DNA from: Paenibacillus aestuarii
Lineage (GTDB): Bacteria > Bacillota > Bacilli > Paenibacillales > NBRC-103111
Assembly (NCBI RefSeq): GCF_027789125.1
Contig: NZ_JAQFVF010000089.1
Location: forward strand, 248,001-312,000
DNA length: 64,000 bases
Direction of reading: 5' to 3'
The notes under the pieces were generated by a model. It was not told the DNA's origin, ran no database searches, and saw only the letters and a list, made by a program, of their open reading frames with translations. Positions 1-8,578 of this stretch are shown here, piece after piece. Numbering within the stretch: the first letter of the stretch is position 1; each line of letters starts with the position of its first letter. The position numbers were made by a program, and so were the translations under genes.

Positions 1-125
1 GGCGGCACATTGGCCGGCATCAGCCATACTTCATCGAGCCCCGCTCCTATCCGCGCCCGCTCCGCTGCGATCAAATGACCGTTATGGATCGGGTCGAAGG
101 TGCCCCCCATAATTCCAACCCGCAT
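1..125 (-). CDS. nadD: Nicotinate-nucleotide adenylyltransferase, N-terminal part (cut by window edge)
   Basis: Forms deamido-NAD from nicotinate mononucleotide and ATP in NAD synthesis (family knowledge). About 41 N-terminal residues are visible, beginning MRVGIMGGTFDPIHNGHL, which holds the nucleotidyltransferase GGTFDPIHxGH motif that binds the ATP phosphates. The start ATG is at 123-125. The gene lies downstream of yhbY on the same strand, as in Bacillus, where aroE, yqeI/yhbY and nadD are consecutive. The C-terminus is outside the window. Confidence 0.93.
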   Translation of the reverse strand, partial: MRVGIMGGTFDPIHNGHLIAAERARIGAGLDEVWLMPANVP

Positions 126-162
126 GCTTCCACCTCTTTGACTGGCGTGTAACGGCCGTTGC

Positions 163-453
163 CTACGGCAGCTCGATTTTCTTCTTGTCGCGCGATTCTT
201 TGTAGAGCACAATAATTTTGCCGATCACTTGAACCAGCTCAGCACCCGACTTCTCCGACAGCTCTTGGCCGACCTCGTCGCGATCCTCGCCGCTGTTGTT
301 CAGCACGGTAATTTTGATCAGCTCCCGTACTTCCAACGCTTCCTCAATGTGGCGGATCAAATGATCGTTCACTCCACCCTTCCCGACTTGGAAGATTGGA
401 TCAATATGGTGCGCGAGCGAGCGCAAATAACGTTTTTGTTTGCCTGTTAACAT
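163..453 (-). CDS. yhbY: YhbY/YqeI-family RNA-binding protein (CRM domain)
   Basis: A 96-residue single-domain protein of the CRM/YhbY family, whose members associate with pre-ribosomal RNA particles. It begins MLTGKQKRYLRSLAHHIDP and carries the hallmark GKGG loop near residue 25 (FQVGKGGVND), with the usual LIK-x-TVL strand after it. Length and order match the family. It sits between aroE and nadD in one minus-strand run, so it is probably co-transcribed with them. The role in ribosome assembly is inferred from homologues. Confidence 0.93.
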   Translation of the reverse strand: MLTGKQKRYLRSLAHHIDPIFQVGKGGVNDHLIRHIEEALEVRELIKITVLNNSGEDRDEVGQELSEKSGAELVQVIGKIIVLYKESRDKKKIELP

Positions 454-470
454 GATGTGTCCCTCTATTC

Positions 471-1331
471 TTATTCAGCTAACGACTGTTCTACCACCTG
501 TCTCATCGCCGCTACGGGCGCAGGGGTGCCAGTCCAGTATTCAAAGGCGTACGCGCCTTGATAAATAAACATGCCGAGCCCGCCGTGAATGCGCGCGCCT
601 CTAGCTTCGGCCTCCCGCAAAAAGCGGGTGATGCGCGGGTTATAAATTAAATCGCTGACCAGATGCTTGTCGCTCAGCAGATCGACCGGCATCGGCAATT
701 CGTCGACATGCGGATGCATACCGGCCGATGTGGTGTTGACGATTAAGCTGACGGCGCCTGCCGCTTGCTCGACTTCATCCAAGCCCAGCCCAACGGCTTG
801 CGTGTAAGCTTGAATCGTCTGCGCCAGCTCCACGGCCCGCTCTTTGGTGCGGTTGGCGATGTAGATGCAAGCCGCCCCTTCCTTGGCCAAGGCGTAAGCG
901 ACGCCGCGAGCCGCTCCGCCCGCGCCGAGCAGAAGCACGGCTTTGCCCTGCAGCTCGATGCCCGTCTCTTCCTTCAGGGAGCGGACATAACCAATACCGT
1001 CCGTATTATAACCGATGAGACGGCCGTTCTCGTTCACGATCGTGTTGACGGCACCGATTACCTGCGCGCCTTCATCGATCTCATCGAGGTACTGCATGAC
1101 CTCGACCTTGTGCGGTATCGTCACGTTGATACCGCGATATCCGAGCGCGCGGATGCCGCGCACGGCATCGCCAAGCGCTTGCGGGCTCACGTGAAAGGCG
1201 GCGTAAGCCGCATTCATACCCGCTTCGCGGAATGCCCGATTGAGCATAATTGGCGAGCGCGAATGACGTATCGGATCTCCGAATACACCATATAAAATCG
1301 TGTGACTGTCAAGCGTCCGGTTGTTCTCCAT
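471..1331 (-). CDS. aroE: Shikimate dehydrogenase
   Basis: Reduces 3-dehydroshikimate to shikimate with NADPH in aromatic amino acid synthesis. The 286-residue protein shows the substrate-binding SRSP motif near residue 24, the catalytic lysine in NVTIPHK near residue 75, the NTDG segment near 109 and a Rossmann GAGGAARG motif near 136. Length fits a single-domain AroE. The start ATG follows a G-rich ribosome binding site. It lies between yqeH and yhbY in the conserved housekeeping run. Confidence 0.96.
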   Translation of the reverse strand: MENNRTLDSHTILYGVFGDPIRHSRSPIMLNRAFREAGMNAAYAAFHVSPQALGDAVRGIRALGYRGINVTIPHKVEVMQYLDEIDEGAQVIGAVNTIVNENGRLIGYNTDGIGYVRSLKEETGIELQGKAVLLLGAGGAARGVAYALAKEGAACIYIANRTKERAVELAQTIQAYTQAVGLGLDEVEQAAGAVSLIVNTTSAGMHPHVDELPMPVDLLSDKHLVSDLIYNPRITRFLREAEARGARIHGGLGMFIYQGAYAFEYWTGTPAPVAAMRQVVEQSLAE

Positions 1332-1386
1332 CTCTGTGATTTCCCCCCAAGAGCTTTCCGCTGAAAAGCCGGCTAAGTTGCTGCAG

Positions 1387-2502
1387 TTAAATTAAAGATT
1401 CCCTTAATATAACTTTAATGCCCTTTGGCGCGTGCACCGCGATTTCCGCTCCGGCATCGCTGTTCACTTTGATCCAGCCGAGTCCCGAAATCAGCACGTC
1501 CACCTTTTTCCCCTTCGGTACATGAAACGGGTGTTTGACCAGCTTGGGCAGCTCGTCCAAATCGGCTTTCACCGGCGGCGCCAACATTTCGCCCTTATGA
1601 TTGTCGTACAGCTCGTCCGCTTTATCCAGCTTCGTCCGGTGAATCTGAATCGAATTCGGCGTGTAACAAGTGAACGATTGGTGCTCGCCCTTTATGAAAT
1701 CAAAACGCGCCATGGCGCCGAAAAATAACGTCTGGCTTTCGTTCAGCTGGAATACCATCGGTTTAAGCGGCTTATCCGGCATAATCCGTACCAAATCGCG
1801 CTTTTTTACAACTTCCGTCAAGCGATGTTCGTACACAATTCCAGGCGTATCGACGATAAAACGGCCGTCATCGAGCGGGATTTTCACCAAATCCAGCGTC
1901 GTTCCCGGATATTGCGAGGTCGTCAGCTCCGCATCCAAATCGCTGTAATCGCTGATCAAACGGTTGATCAGGGTCGATTTGCCGACGTTGGTGGCCCCGA
2001 CCACATAGACGTCCCGGTTCCCGCGGTGCTCGGCCACTGCCGAAATGACGCGCTCGAAGCCCATATTTTTCTTCGCGCTGCAAAGTACGATATCGACAAC
2101 TTTCAGGCTGTGCTCTTTGGCCCGGCGTTGAACCCAGTTGATGATCTTGTTCGCGTTCGTCACTTTAGGCAGCAAGTCGATTTTGTTCACGACGAGCAGG
2201 ATCGGGTTATTCCCGACAAAACGCGCCAAGGAACTGATCATACTGCCTTCAAAATCGAAAATATCAACGATATTGACGACCAGCGCTTTCGTCTGTCCGA
2301 CATGCCCCAGCAGCTTCAGGAAGTCGTCCTGCTTCAGCGTAACGCTGGAGGCTTCGTTATAATGCTTGATGCGATAACACCGCTGGCAAATAATCGGTTC
2401 CTTCTGGAACGCTTCTACCGGCACATACCCGAGCTTGCCCGGCTCTTCAATCTGCAGCTCTACGCCGCAGCCGGCGCAATGGATTATTTCTTCTTTGCTC
2501 AT
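1387..2502 (-). CDS. yqeH: YqeH ribosome biogenesis GTPase (circularly permuted)
   Basis: A 371-residue circularly permuted GTPase needed for small-subunit maturation in Bacillus relatives. An N-terminal zinc site is visible (CAGC near residue 9 and CQRC near 39). The GTPase motifs appear in permuted order: NKID (G4), SAKK (G5), then GATNVGKST (G1) and DTPG (G3). A C-terminal RNA-binding region follows. It is 18 nt downstream of yqeG and precedes aroE, as in Bacillus. Confidence 0.96.
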   Translation of the reverse strand: MSKEEIIHCAGCGVELQIEEPGKLGYVPVEAFQKEPIICQRCYRIKHYNEASSVTLKQDDFLKLLGHVGQTKALVVNIVDIFDFEGSMISSLARFVGNNPILLVVNKIDLLPKVTNANKIINWVQRRAKEHSLKVVDIVLCSAKKNMGFERVISAVAEHRGNRDVYVVGATNVGKSTLINRLISDYSDLDAELTTSQYPGTTLDLVKIPLDDGRFIVDTPGIVYEHRLTEVVKKRDLVRIMPDKPLKPMVFQLNESQTLFFGAMARFDFIKGEHQSFTCYTPNSIQIHRTKLDKADELYDNHKGEMLAPPVKADLDELPKLVKHPFHVPKGKKVDVLISGLGWIKVNSDAGAEIAVHAPKGIKVILRESLI

Positions 2503-2520
2503 GAATCCTCCTAAAACCCT

Positions 2521-3015
2521 CTATTTCTTCATCATCGATAGAGCCAGCTTCTCGATGCGGCGGTTAATCTTCGTAAAAAATCCTTCGTCCATAATGGAAA
2601 TAGGCTGAACGAGGATCGTATAGAGCCCCATCCGATTGCCGCCAAGGACATCGGTTAACATTTGATCGCCGATCACAGCAGTCTGTCTGGCATTCGTTCC
2701 CAGCAGCTGCATGGCTCTGTGGAATGATACATTGGTAGGCTTCTTAGCCCGGTAAATGAATGGAATACCAAGCGGTTCGGCAAAAGTGGAGACTCGTCCG
2801 CGATGATTGTTGGATACGATCACCACTTTAAATCCAAGCTGCTGTACACGTTTCAGCCATTCAATCAGCTCCGGGGTCGCATGCGGATCACGCGCACCGA
2901 CGAGCGTATTATCCAGATCTGTAATAATGCCGCGAACGCCAAATCCCCATAGGTGATCGACGTCGATATCATAAATCGTGTGTACGGACTGTCTCGGCAC
3001 GAGCTTTTTCAGCAA
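2521..3015 (-). CDS. yqeG: YqeG-family HAD-IIIA phosphatase
   Basis: A HAD-superfamily phosphatase of about 164 residues with the motif I nucleophile block TDLDNTLVGARD and a motif II serine in VIVSNNHRGR. I place the start at TTG 3013-3015 (LLKKLVPRQSV) rather than at an ATG at 3045. A GGAGGG ribosome binding site lies 7 nt before the TTG, homologues begin at this point, and the promoter at 3055-3083 would leave almost no leader for the upstream ATG. It appears to be the first gene of the yqeG-yqeH-aroE-yhbY-nadD operon. The substrate is unknown. Confidence 0.9.
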   Translation of the reverse strand: MLKKLVPRQSVHTIYDIDVDHLWGFGVRGIITDLDNTLVGARDPHATPELIEWLKRVQQLGFKVVIVSNNHRGRVSTFAEPLGIPFIYRAKKPTNVSFHRAMQLLGTNARQTAVIGDQMLTDVLGGNRMGLYTILVQPISIMDEGFFTKINRRIEKLALSMMKK

Positions 3016-3054
3016 ACCTATTCCCTCCAACTGATTCCTCGACATATACGTGAA

Positions 3055-3083
3055 ACTATACCATAGTGACCCGCTTGTTGCAA
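3055..3083 (-). promoter_or_regulatory. Sigma-A type promoter of the yqeG operon
   Basis: On the minus strand TTGCAA (3078-3083), a 17-bp spacer and TATAGT (3055-3060). The predicted transcript start near 3048 leaves about a 33-nt leader before the TTG start of yqeG. Confidence 0.7.
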
Positions 3084-3216
3084 AAAGAAAAGAACATATT
3101 TTCCCACATCCACGGTGATTTGAAAACGATCATGTCAGGGTTGGCAAAGGAAGCCCGCGGAGCGTTCTCCAATGTTCTGATCCCAGTAACCCTCCCTCAT
3201 CTCTGCGCTCATGTGA

Positions 3217-3244
3217 AAACCACCTCCATCTTGGCAGGTGGTTT
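3217..3244 (-). terminator. Terminator after the transglutaminase operon
   Basis: Perfect inverted repeat AAACCACCT / AGGTGGTTT just past the stop codon at 3252, followed by Ts on the minus strand. It separates the MoxR operon from the yqeG operon. Confidence 0.75.
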
Positions 3245-3251
3245 GGGCCGA

Positions 3252-5483
3252 TTATTTCATTTGTTCTTTCAGTCTAGTAATCGATTGCGAGAGCTGCACA
3301 TAATCCTGCTCCGTCGAACTCGCCTGGCTATACTTCGCGCGCTCGAAGAGCAGCAAGACGGTATCCAGCTCCGCTTTCATCCATTTGCTCTGCTGGCTCC
3401 AGCGGGCCACAGCTTCACGAATTGTTTCGTGCTCCTGCCGTGAATAGCCTTTGCGCCTGCCGATGCGGAGCAGCTTTTCAAACTCGACGATAATTTTCTG
3501 GTTAAAATTAACAGCTGACGCCTGCCGGCGACGCGTCAACCACGCTTTCCACGGGCTCACCTTGTACAGCAGGAAAGCTGCTACGGCCAAAACGACGACG
3601 CCCCCCGCAACCGCTGCGGTGATCCACAGCCCTGTATGGTCTGTCCCGCTGTCTACTGGCATTGCAGGTTCATCTGGCGCCGTTTCCGGCGTTACGTCCG
3701 CCGGTACAGCGGTGACCTCCGGCGAGGCGTTCGGGAATGAAAACCCGGCAGTCGGCTCAAACGAAATCCAACCATATCCATCAAAATAAATTTCCACCCA
3801 GGAATGGGCATCCGAATTGCGAATGGTATACGTCCCTGCTGCGTTCGGATCAATATCAGGGCCGAATTGGCTGAATACGCCGAGCTCCCTGATTTCGTCA
3901 GGCACCGGCGCGATGCCGGAGGAATAGCCCTTCACCCAACGGGCGGGCAGCCCGATCGAACGCGCGAGCACGGTCATGGACGTGGAGTAATAATCACAAT
4001 ACCCCTGCTTGACCTCGAATAAAAAACGGTCGACAAAATCCTTGCTCTTGCCTTTGCTTTCGTCAGGCGTATTCGTGTAAGGATAATGTTCAGCCAAATA
4101 TCTTTCGATCAGCTTTGCTTTGTCATAGTTGTTCGTGCCAGTCTTTGTAATATCGACAGCCAATTGCTTTACGCGCTCCGGCAGCTCCTGCGGCAGTTGC
4201 AAATAATCACTCCATGCCGGATCCTGCGCATAATTAGTGTTCACCTCGCGCAGTCCCGGTTCATCCAAAATCGGCGTCTGCACAACGAGCTTATAGTCCT
4301 TCGGATAGTTGTTCTTGTCAGTAAAGCGGAGCTCCGCTTGCCGTGGCGACCAGAGCAGCTGCTGGAACGGATTCTCCCCTTTGTTAATCTCCGTGATCTG
4401 CTGAGTGGCGAAGCCGCCGAACAACACAGGGAACACATCCGGCCGTTCCATCACGACGCTTTGCGTCACTTCCTTCGTCTTCAGCAGTGACACATTCCAC
4501 TTCGGATCGGTTTGCAGCGGGGCGCCGTTCACACGGACGAGCGGGAGCTTTTTCTCTGCCGGACCCAATTCCCAGCCTTTTCCATTATAAAAAGATCTCG
4601 TCTCCCCGCGGTAATAAGTCCGGTACGTCGTCTCGACCGTCATGACCGGGGTATAGTCAAAGCGGAAGCCACCGCCCAGCTTGCTGTCGTCCCGGCTGTA
4701 GCCGGAAGACGCATCGGCTGTCGTCGTGCTTACGCTGATGCCTTTGCCTAATAAAGGCACGGCCTCGCCCCGGCTCACTTTCCAGGCTGTATACGGATCC
4801 GTCAGAATCGGGTCGACGGTCGGTGAGATCAAGCCGGCGCATAGCGTGATGGCGACAATGAAAAGAATCGGCACCGCAAGCGCCGCCGGATACTCGATGA
4901 TCGTCTCCCAGATGACCGGCGCGCGCTGCTTCAATTCGGCGAAATGACGCAGCATCAAGAGGACGAAGCCGCAGAACAGCACACCTGCAACCTGCGGCCA
5001 CAAAAAGATCACGCTAAACGAGTCCCGTATAGCAAAAAATAAGACGCTGACGACGATCAAAGCGAAGATTCGAATCTTGGCTTGAACCGCCCACATCGTG
5101 AAAGCATAGATAGCCCAAGCGACCAAACTGAACCAGATGAACGGCGCGATCTGCGAGAAGTTCTCTTTCAGCCAGACGATTCCGTCCATCCATGTATGCA
5201 GCTTGACAGCTACGAAATGATAGTTCAAATATAAGGCGTGCCAGCCGACAATCAATATGAATGATAGGATGACCCGCCATATCCAGTGCAGTCTCGGCAC
5301 CATCTGGACAGCCATAAGGAGGAGCAATGTACCGCTGACGACTGTCACTGTTTCGGGCAGCCACAGTCCGTCTTCTTTTTGAATCCACCATATGAATTGA
5401 AAAAGCAATAGCCCTGTCATGATCGCTGCCAGACGTCCCGGCCATTCAGCTAGAAGCGCCCTTTTCCACCATTTGTCAGGCAT
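3252..5483 (-). CDS. Membrane-anchored transglutaminase-like protein (TgpA/DUF3488 type)
   Basis: A 743-residue protein with about seven N-terminal membrane segments in residues 1-210, an extracytoplasmic region, and a transglutaminase-like core. The catalytic Cys lies in KQGYCDYYST (about residue 495) and the His in SDAHSWVEIYF (about 559), with GWISFEPT after it. A further membrane helix (TGLWITAAVAGGVVVLA) precedes a cytoplasmic tail of the DUF4129 kind. The start overlaps the end of the DUF58 gene by 8 nt. MoxR-DUF58-transglutaminase is a recurrent operon; the peptide or protein substrate is unknown. Confidence 0.88.
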   Translation of the reverse strand: MPDKWWKRALLAEWPGRLAAIMTGLLLFQFIWWIQKEDGLWLPETVTVVSGTLLLLMAVQMVPRLHWIWRVILSFILIVGWHALYLNYHFVAVKLHTWMDGIVWLKENFSQIAPFIWFSLVAWAIYAFTMWAVQAKIRIFALIVVSVLFFAIRDSFSVIFLWPQVAGVLFCGFVLLMLRHFAELKQRAPVIWETIIEYPAALAVPILFIVAITLCAGLISPTVDPILTDPYTAWKVSRGEAVPLLGKGISVSTTTADASSGYSRDDSKLGGGFRFDYTPVMTVETTYRTYYRGETRSFYNGKGWELGPAEKKLPLVRVNGAPLQTDPKWNVSLLKTKEVTQSVVMERPDVFPVLFGGFATQQITEINKGENPFQQLLWSPRQAELRFTDKNNYPKDYKLVVQTPILDEPGLREVNTNYAQDPAWSDYLQLPQELPERVKQLAVDITKTGTNNYDKAKLIERYLAEHYPYTNTPDESKGKSKDFVDRFLFEVKQGYCDYYSTSMTVLARSIGLPARWVKGYSSGIAPVPDEIRELGVFSQFGPDIDPNAAGTYTIRNSDAHSWVEIYFDGYGWISFEPTAGFSFPNASPEVTAVPADVTPETAPDEPAMPVDSGTDHTGLWITAAVAGGVVVLAVAAFLLYKVSPWKAWLTRRRQASAVNFNQKIIVEFEKLLRIGRRKGYSRQEHETIREAVARWSQQSKWMKAELDTVLLLFERAKYSQASSTEQDYVQLSQSITRLKEQMK

Positions 5484-6771
5484 AACGCTTCGCCCCTTCC
5501 AATAACGCAGGCAGATCGGATAACTGGCCGATTTCGTATCCCATGTAGCCTTGGGTGCGAATGTGCTTCAGCCAGTCGTCGGCTGCGCTGTCCGTTGCTG
5601 CCATATACGGCTTGAATGCCGAAGCTTCTGTTCCATGAATCCAGATGTGGCAAGGGTTCGTTTGCAGCTGTGCCAGGTAATGCAGCACCTGCAACGCAGC
5701 TGTACCTTTTTGCGGGGATAAAATCACGAAAAAACAACCTGCAGGCAATGAGCGGGACTGCTCCTTCACAATGTGCAAGAGCGGATGATAGCCGTCCGCC
5801 TCGACGCCAACCAAATGCCTCTGCATCATGTTATGGTGATTTTGGTTCTGTTTCGGCTCGATGAAGGTGACTTCTTTGCCGACGGACAGCAAGCCCAAAG
5901 CCAGGTTGCGGCTTGAAGCATACTTCAGTAACGAAGCGGCGACGGAAACCGCCAATTCGAATTCAGCCTCATCCCGATAGGCTCGCGCTGTGCGATCCAG
6001 CAATATAATCGTTTTGGGCAGCGATTCGCGTTCAAATTCTTTGGACTTCCAGGTTCCGGTTTTGGCCGTCGCATTCCAGTGGATTCGGGACAATCGGTCG
6101 CCGTAAATGTATTCGCGAACCCCGTTAATCTGCGTCGTTTCCCGGTGCGCGCGCGTCGTCGTGGAATGATGCTGCATGCCTTTAAGCATTTGATGAAATT
6201 GCACCCATTCGCGGATCGGCACGGTTTGCGGATATACGGTGACATGCTGTGGAAGCTCCAACCGGCCTTTATGCTGAAAAAAGCCAAAAATATCCTCAGT
6301 GACGCATTCCGTCTGGCCAAATCGGTACAAGCCCCGACGCAGCGGCGGTGTGCTGTAAATCAGCTCCCCCCGGCGCTTCCAATCAGGAACAAGCGAGCCT
6401 TCGAAGACCGCAGCATCGCCGTTTTGCCGCAGCAGCTGGTCTTTGACCAAGATGTAAGGAATCGGCCAAAAGCCGGGGATTTGCACGTTGATACTGATTT
6501 TCAGCGACTGCCCCGCATCCAGCTGCGCTTCCTGCTGCGTGTTCAGCAGCATCCGCACGCCTTGGGTCCTGCGCACCCCGCTCCAATAGCCTAAGAGCAA
6601 ATAAACGGATAGACAGGCGACGATGATGAATAGCATCGCGGCCAGTTTGCCCCCTTGAAAAAGCATAAACAGCAAGCTGCCGACCAAACAGGAAGCAACC
6701 GCCCACAAAGCAGCCGGAACGCGCGGGCGATCTTCCCACAGTTTAGCAATCGGACGTTTCATGCGGCTCAC
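5476..6771 (-). CDS. DUF58 domain protein
   Basis: A 431-residue protein with two N-terminal membrane segments and a C-terminal DUF58 region. The family signature GVREYIYGDRLSRIHW is visible near residues 212-230, and the fold after it resembles a von Willebrand A domain (IILLDRT near 255). Genes of this family almost always follow a MoxR ATPase. Here the start overlaps moxR by 4 nt and the end overlaps the transglutaminase gene, so the three are translationally coupled. The function is probably assembly or activation of a metalloprotein or cell-wall complex, but this is inference. Confidence 0.88.
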   Translation of the reverse strand: MSRMKRPIAKLWEDRPRVPAALWAVASCLVGSLLFMLFQGGKLAAMLFIIVACLSVYLLLGYWSGVRRTQGVRMLLNTQQEAQLDAGQSLKISINVQIPGFWPIPYILVKDQLLRQNGDAAVFEGSLVPDWKRRGELIYSTPPLRRGLYRFGQTECVTEDIFGFFQHKGRLELPQHVTVYPQTVPIREWVQFHQMLKGMQHHSTTTRAHRETTQINGVREYIYGDRLSRIHWNATAKTGTWKSKEFERESLPKTIILLDRTARAYRDEAEFELAVSVAASLLKYASSRNLALGLLSVGKEVTFIEPKQNQNHHNMMQRHLVGVEADGYHPLLHIVKEQSRSLPAGCFFVILSPQKGTAALQVLHYLAQLQTNPCHIWIHGTEASAFKPYMAATDSAADDWLKHIRTQGYMGYEIGQLSDLPALLEGAKRYA

Positions 6772-7727
6772 TTCTCCAATCGCACAGGCACGCGGACTTG
6801 CTCAAAGATCGAGGCTAACACAGCATTCATGGTTAAGCCTTCCATCCGCGCCTCGGAATGAAGAATCATGCGGTGACCGATGACAAATGGGGTTACATAT
6901 TTAATGTCATCAGGAATGACATAGCTTCTGTTGTTGAGGAAGGCGTACGCTTTTGACGCCTGTACGAGCGACAGGGTCGCACGCGGGCTGGCGCCGAGGA
7001 AGACGGCTTTGTGCTCGCGCGTTTTTCGAGTCAAGGCGACCAAATACTCAGCGACCGCATCATCCATATGAACGCTCCGCACCTTCTCTTGAATGTCCAG
7101 CACTTGCGCCGTATTCAAGACAGGCTCCAGCGTTTCCATCGGGTGCGCTTTGCTTTGCGCTACGATCATTTGCTTCTCCGCCGCCTCGTTCGGGTAGCCC
7201 AGGCTGAGCTTGATCATGAAGCGGTCGAGCTGCGCTTCCGGGAGCGTATAGGTACCCTCAAAATCGATCGGATTTTGGGTAGCCAGCATCAAGAACGGCG
7301 CAGGCAGTTCATGGAGGTCGCCATCGACAGTGATATGGCGCTCTTCCATCGCTTCGAGCAGCGCGGATTGTGTTTTGGTCGTGGCCCGGTTGATTTCATC
7401 CACCAAAAGGATGTTCGTCATGATCGGACCGCTGCGGAAAAGAAACTTTTCTTCTTTGGGATGATAAATGGAAACACCGGTAATATCGGAAGGCAGCAAA
7501 TCCGGATTGCATTGAATGCGGCGGAACTGGCCGTCGATGGAGCGGGCTAATGCTTTGATCAGAACCGTTTTACCCGTGCCCGGAACGTCCTCCAGCAGCA
7601 CATGTCCACCGGCCAGCATAGCCGTCAGCAGCAATTCAATCTCCTCGTTTTTGCCGAGAATGCATGATTCCAGATTCGCTTTCAATTTCGCTAAAATCTC
7701 TACGTGATTATGAATGGCAGTTTCCAT
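6768..7727 (-). CDS. MoxR-family AAA+ ATPase
   Basis: A 319-residue AAA+ ATPase. Walker A is DVPGTGKT at about residues 47-54, Walker B is LLVDEINR, and sensor 1 lies in MLATQNP. I start it at ATG 7725-7727 (METAIHNHVE), because AAGGAGG lies 7 nt upstream; a longer reading frame reaches 7784 without such a site. MoxR ATPases act as chaperones for partner complexes. The partner here is presumably the DUF58 product encoded just downstream. Confidence 0.92.
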   Translation of the reverse strand: METAIHNHVEILAKLKANLESCILGKNEEIELLLTAMLAGGHVLLEDVPGTGKTVLIKALARSIDGQFRRIQCNPDLLPSDITGVSIYHPKEEKFLFRSGPIMTNILLVDEINRATTKTQSALLEAMEERHITVDGDLHELPAPFLMLATQNPIDFEGTYTLPEAQLDRFMIKLSLGYPNEAAEKQMIVAQSKAHPMETLEPVLNTAQVLDIQEKVRSVHMDDAVAEYLVALTRKTREHKAVFLGASPRATLSLVQASKAYAFLNNRSYVIPDDIKYVTPFVIGHRMILHSEARMEGLTMNAVLASIFEQVRVPVRLEK

Positions 7728-7785
7728 GTTAAGTCCTCCTTCGTGCTCTCCGATAGGAATACTATCTGTGTAAGCCAGATCCACG

Positions 7786-7799
7786 CGTAAGCGTTTGCT
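7786..7799. promoter_or_regulatory. cre-like site upstream of moxR
   Basis: CGTAAGCGTTTGCT matches the CcpA cre consensus TGWAARCGYTWNCW at 13 of 14 positions. It lies about 60 nt before the moxR start. Catabolite control of this operon is only a suggestion. Confidence 0.35.
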
Positions 7800-8184
7800 T
7801 GTAATCTTGGAAACGATAGAATTACGCCAAATTGTAAAGAAAAATTAGGTAAAAGGGCGTAAATCTAGTTTACAAGAAAGTAATTCGCACGTACACTTGT
7901 AATTCCTCTAAATTTATTTGTTAAAATTACCCATCTCTTGTGATTCCCGTATTTCTAGTTAATTTGACCCCTATGAACGAGAAATAGTTCAGATCAGATA
8001 TGTGGCATTTAGCTGCTAGATTAATAGAAAGTCGAACGATTAAAATTTAGACATATTGTATTTACAATGTTATTTTTTGCATGTTTTAGTAGACAAATCT
8101 TAGTCATAAGACTTAATATCGCGAATGTAAGCGCAAGAGGAACCGCCGGAAATGCTACTTTACTGCTAAGAGAACAATAAAAAG
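7800..8184. other. AT-rich intergenic region without a gene
   Basis: About 385 bp between the MoxR operon start and the spoVA terminator. The base composition is clearly more AT-rich than the flanking genes. No open frame with a ribosome binding site and no clear repeat was seen. It presumably holds the moxR promoter. Confidence 0.5.
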
Positions 8185-8220
8185 AGACCGGCTTCGCCCG
8201 TTACCAGGCATAGCCGGTCT
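8185..8220. terminator. Terminator of the spoVA operon
   Basis: Inverted repeat AGACCGGCT / AGCCGGTCT, flanked by As on one side and Ts on the other, so it can work in both directions. It is 8 nt past the spoVAEB stop. Confidence 0.8.
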
Positions 8221-8227
8221 TTTGTAT

Positions 8228-8578
8228 TCAGCCTTTGGGCTTGGCCACCACAGCAGCCAAAAAAGAAAAGATGATCGCCGCGGATATCCCGGCACTCGTC
8301 ACTTTAAATATGCCGGTTATAATCCCGATCGCACCCTCTTTTTGCAACTCCTCCAACGCACCATGCACGAGCGCATTGCCGAAGCTTGTAATCGGCACCG
8401 TTGCCCCGGCGCCGGCAAATTTGATAAACGGATCATAAAGACCGCATCCGTCTGCAATCGCGCCGATCACCACCAGCGTACTCATCGTATGTGCAGGCGT
8501 CAGCTTGCCGACGTCCATCATGAGCTGGCCGATCACGCAGATGGCGCCGCCAATTAGAAAAGCCCATACAAAATTCAT
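8228..8578 (-). CDS. spoVAE: Stage V sporulation protein AE, type EB (SpoVAEB)
   Basis: A 116-residue membrane protein of the SpoVAE(B) family with about four hydrophobic segments. SpoVA proteins form the inner-membrane channel that loads dipicolinic acid into the forespore and releases it at germination. The segment ATVPITSFGNALVHGALEE is typical of the SpoVAC/AE fold and also occurs in the SpoVAC gene nearby. The start ATG overlaps the stop of spoVAD (ATGA). It is the last gene of the operon, ending at a strong hairpin. Confidence 0.92.
   Translation of the reverse strand: MNFVWAFLIGGAICVIGQLMMDVGKLTPAHTMSTLVVIGAIADGCGLYDPFIKFAGAGATVPITSFGNALVHGALEELQKEGAIGIITGIFKVTSAGISAAIIFSFLAAVVAKPKG

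Noticed and set aside
765..1295. Long open frame on the plus strand opposite aroE
   Set aside because: It is the antisense shadow of aroE, without a ribosome binding site or a recognisable domain.
7857..7873. TnrA-like sequence CGTAAATCTAGTTTACA upstream of moxR
   Set aside because: One conserved outer base is wrong, there is no nitrogen context, and it lies in an AT-rich region where near matches are expected.
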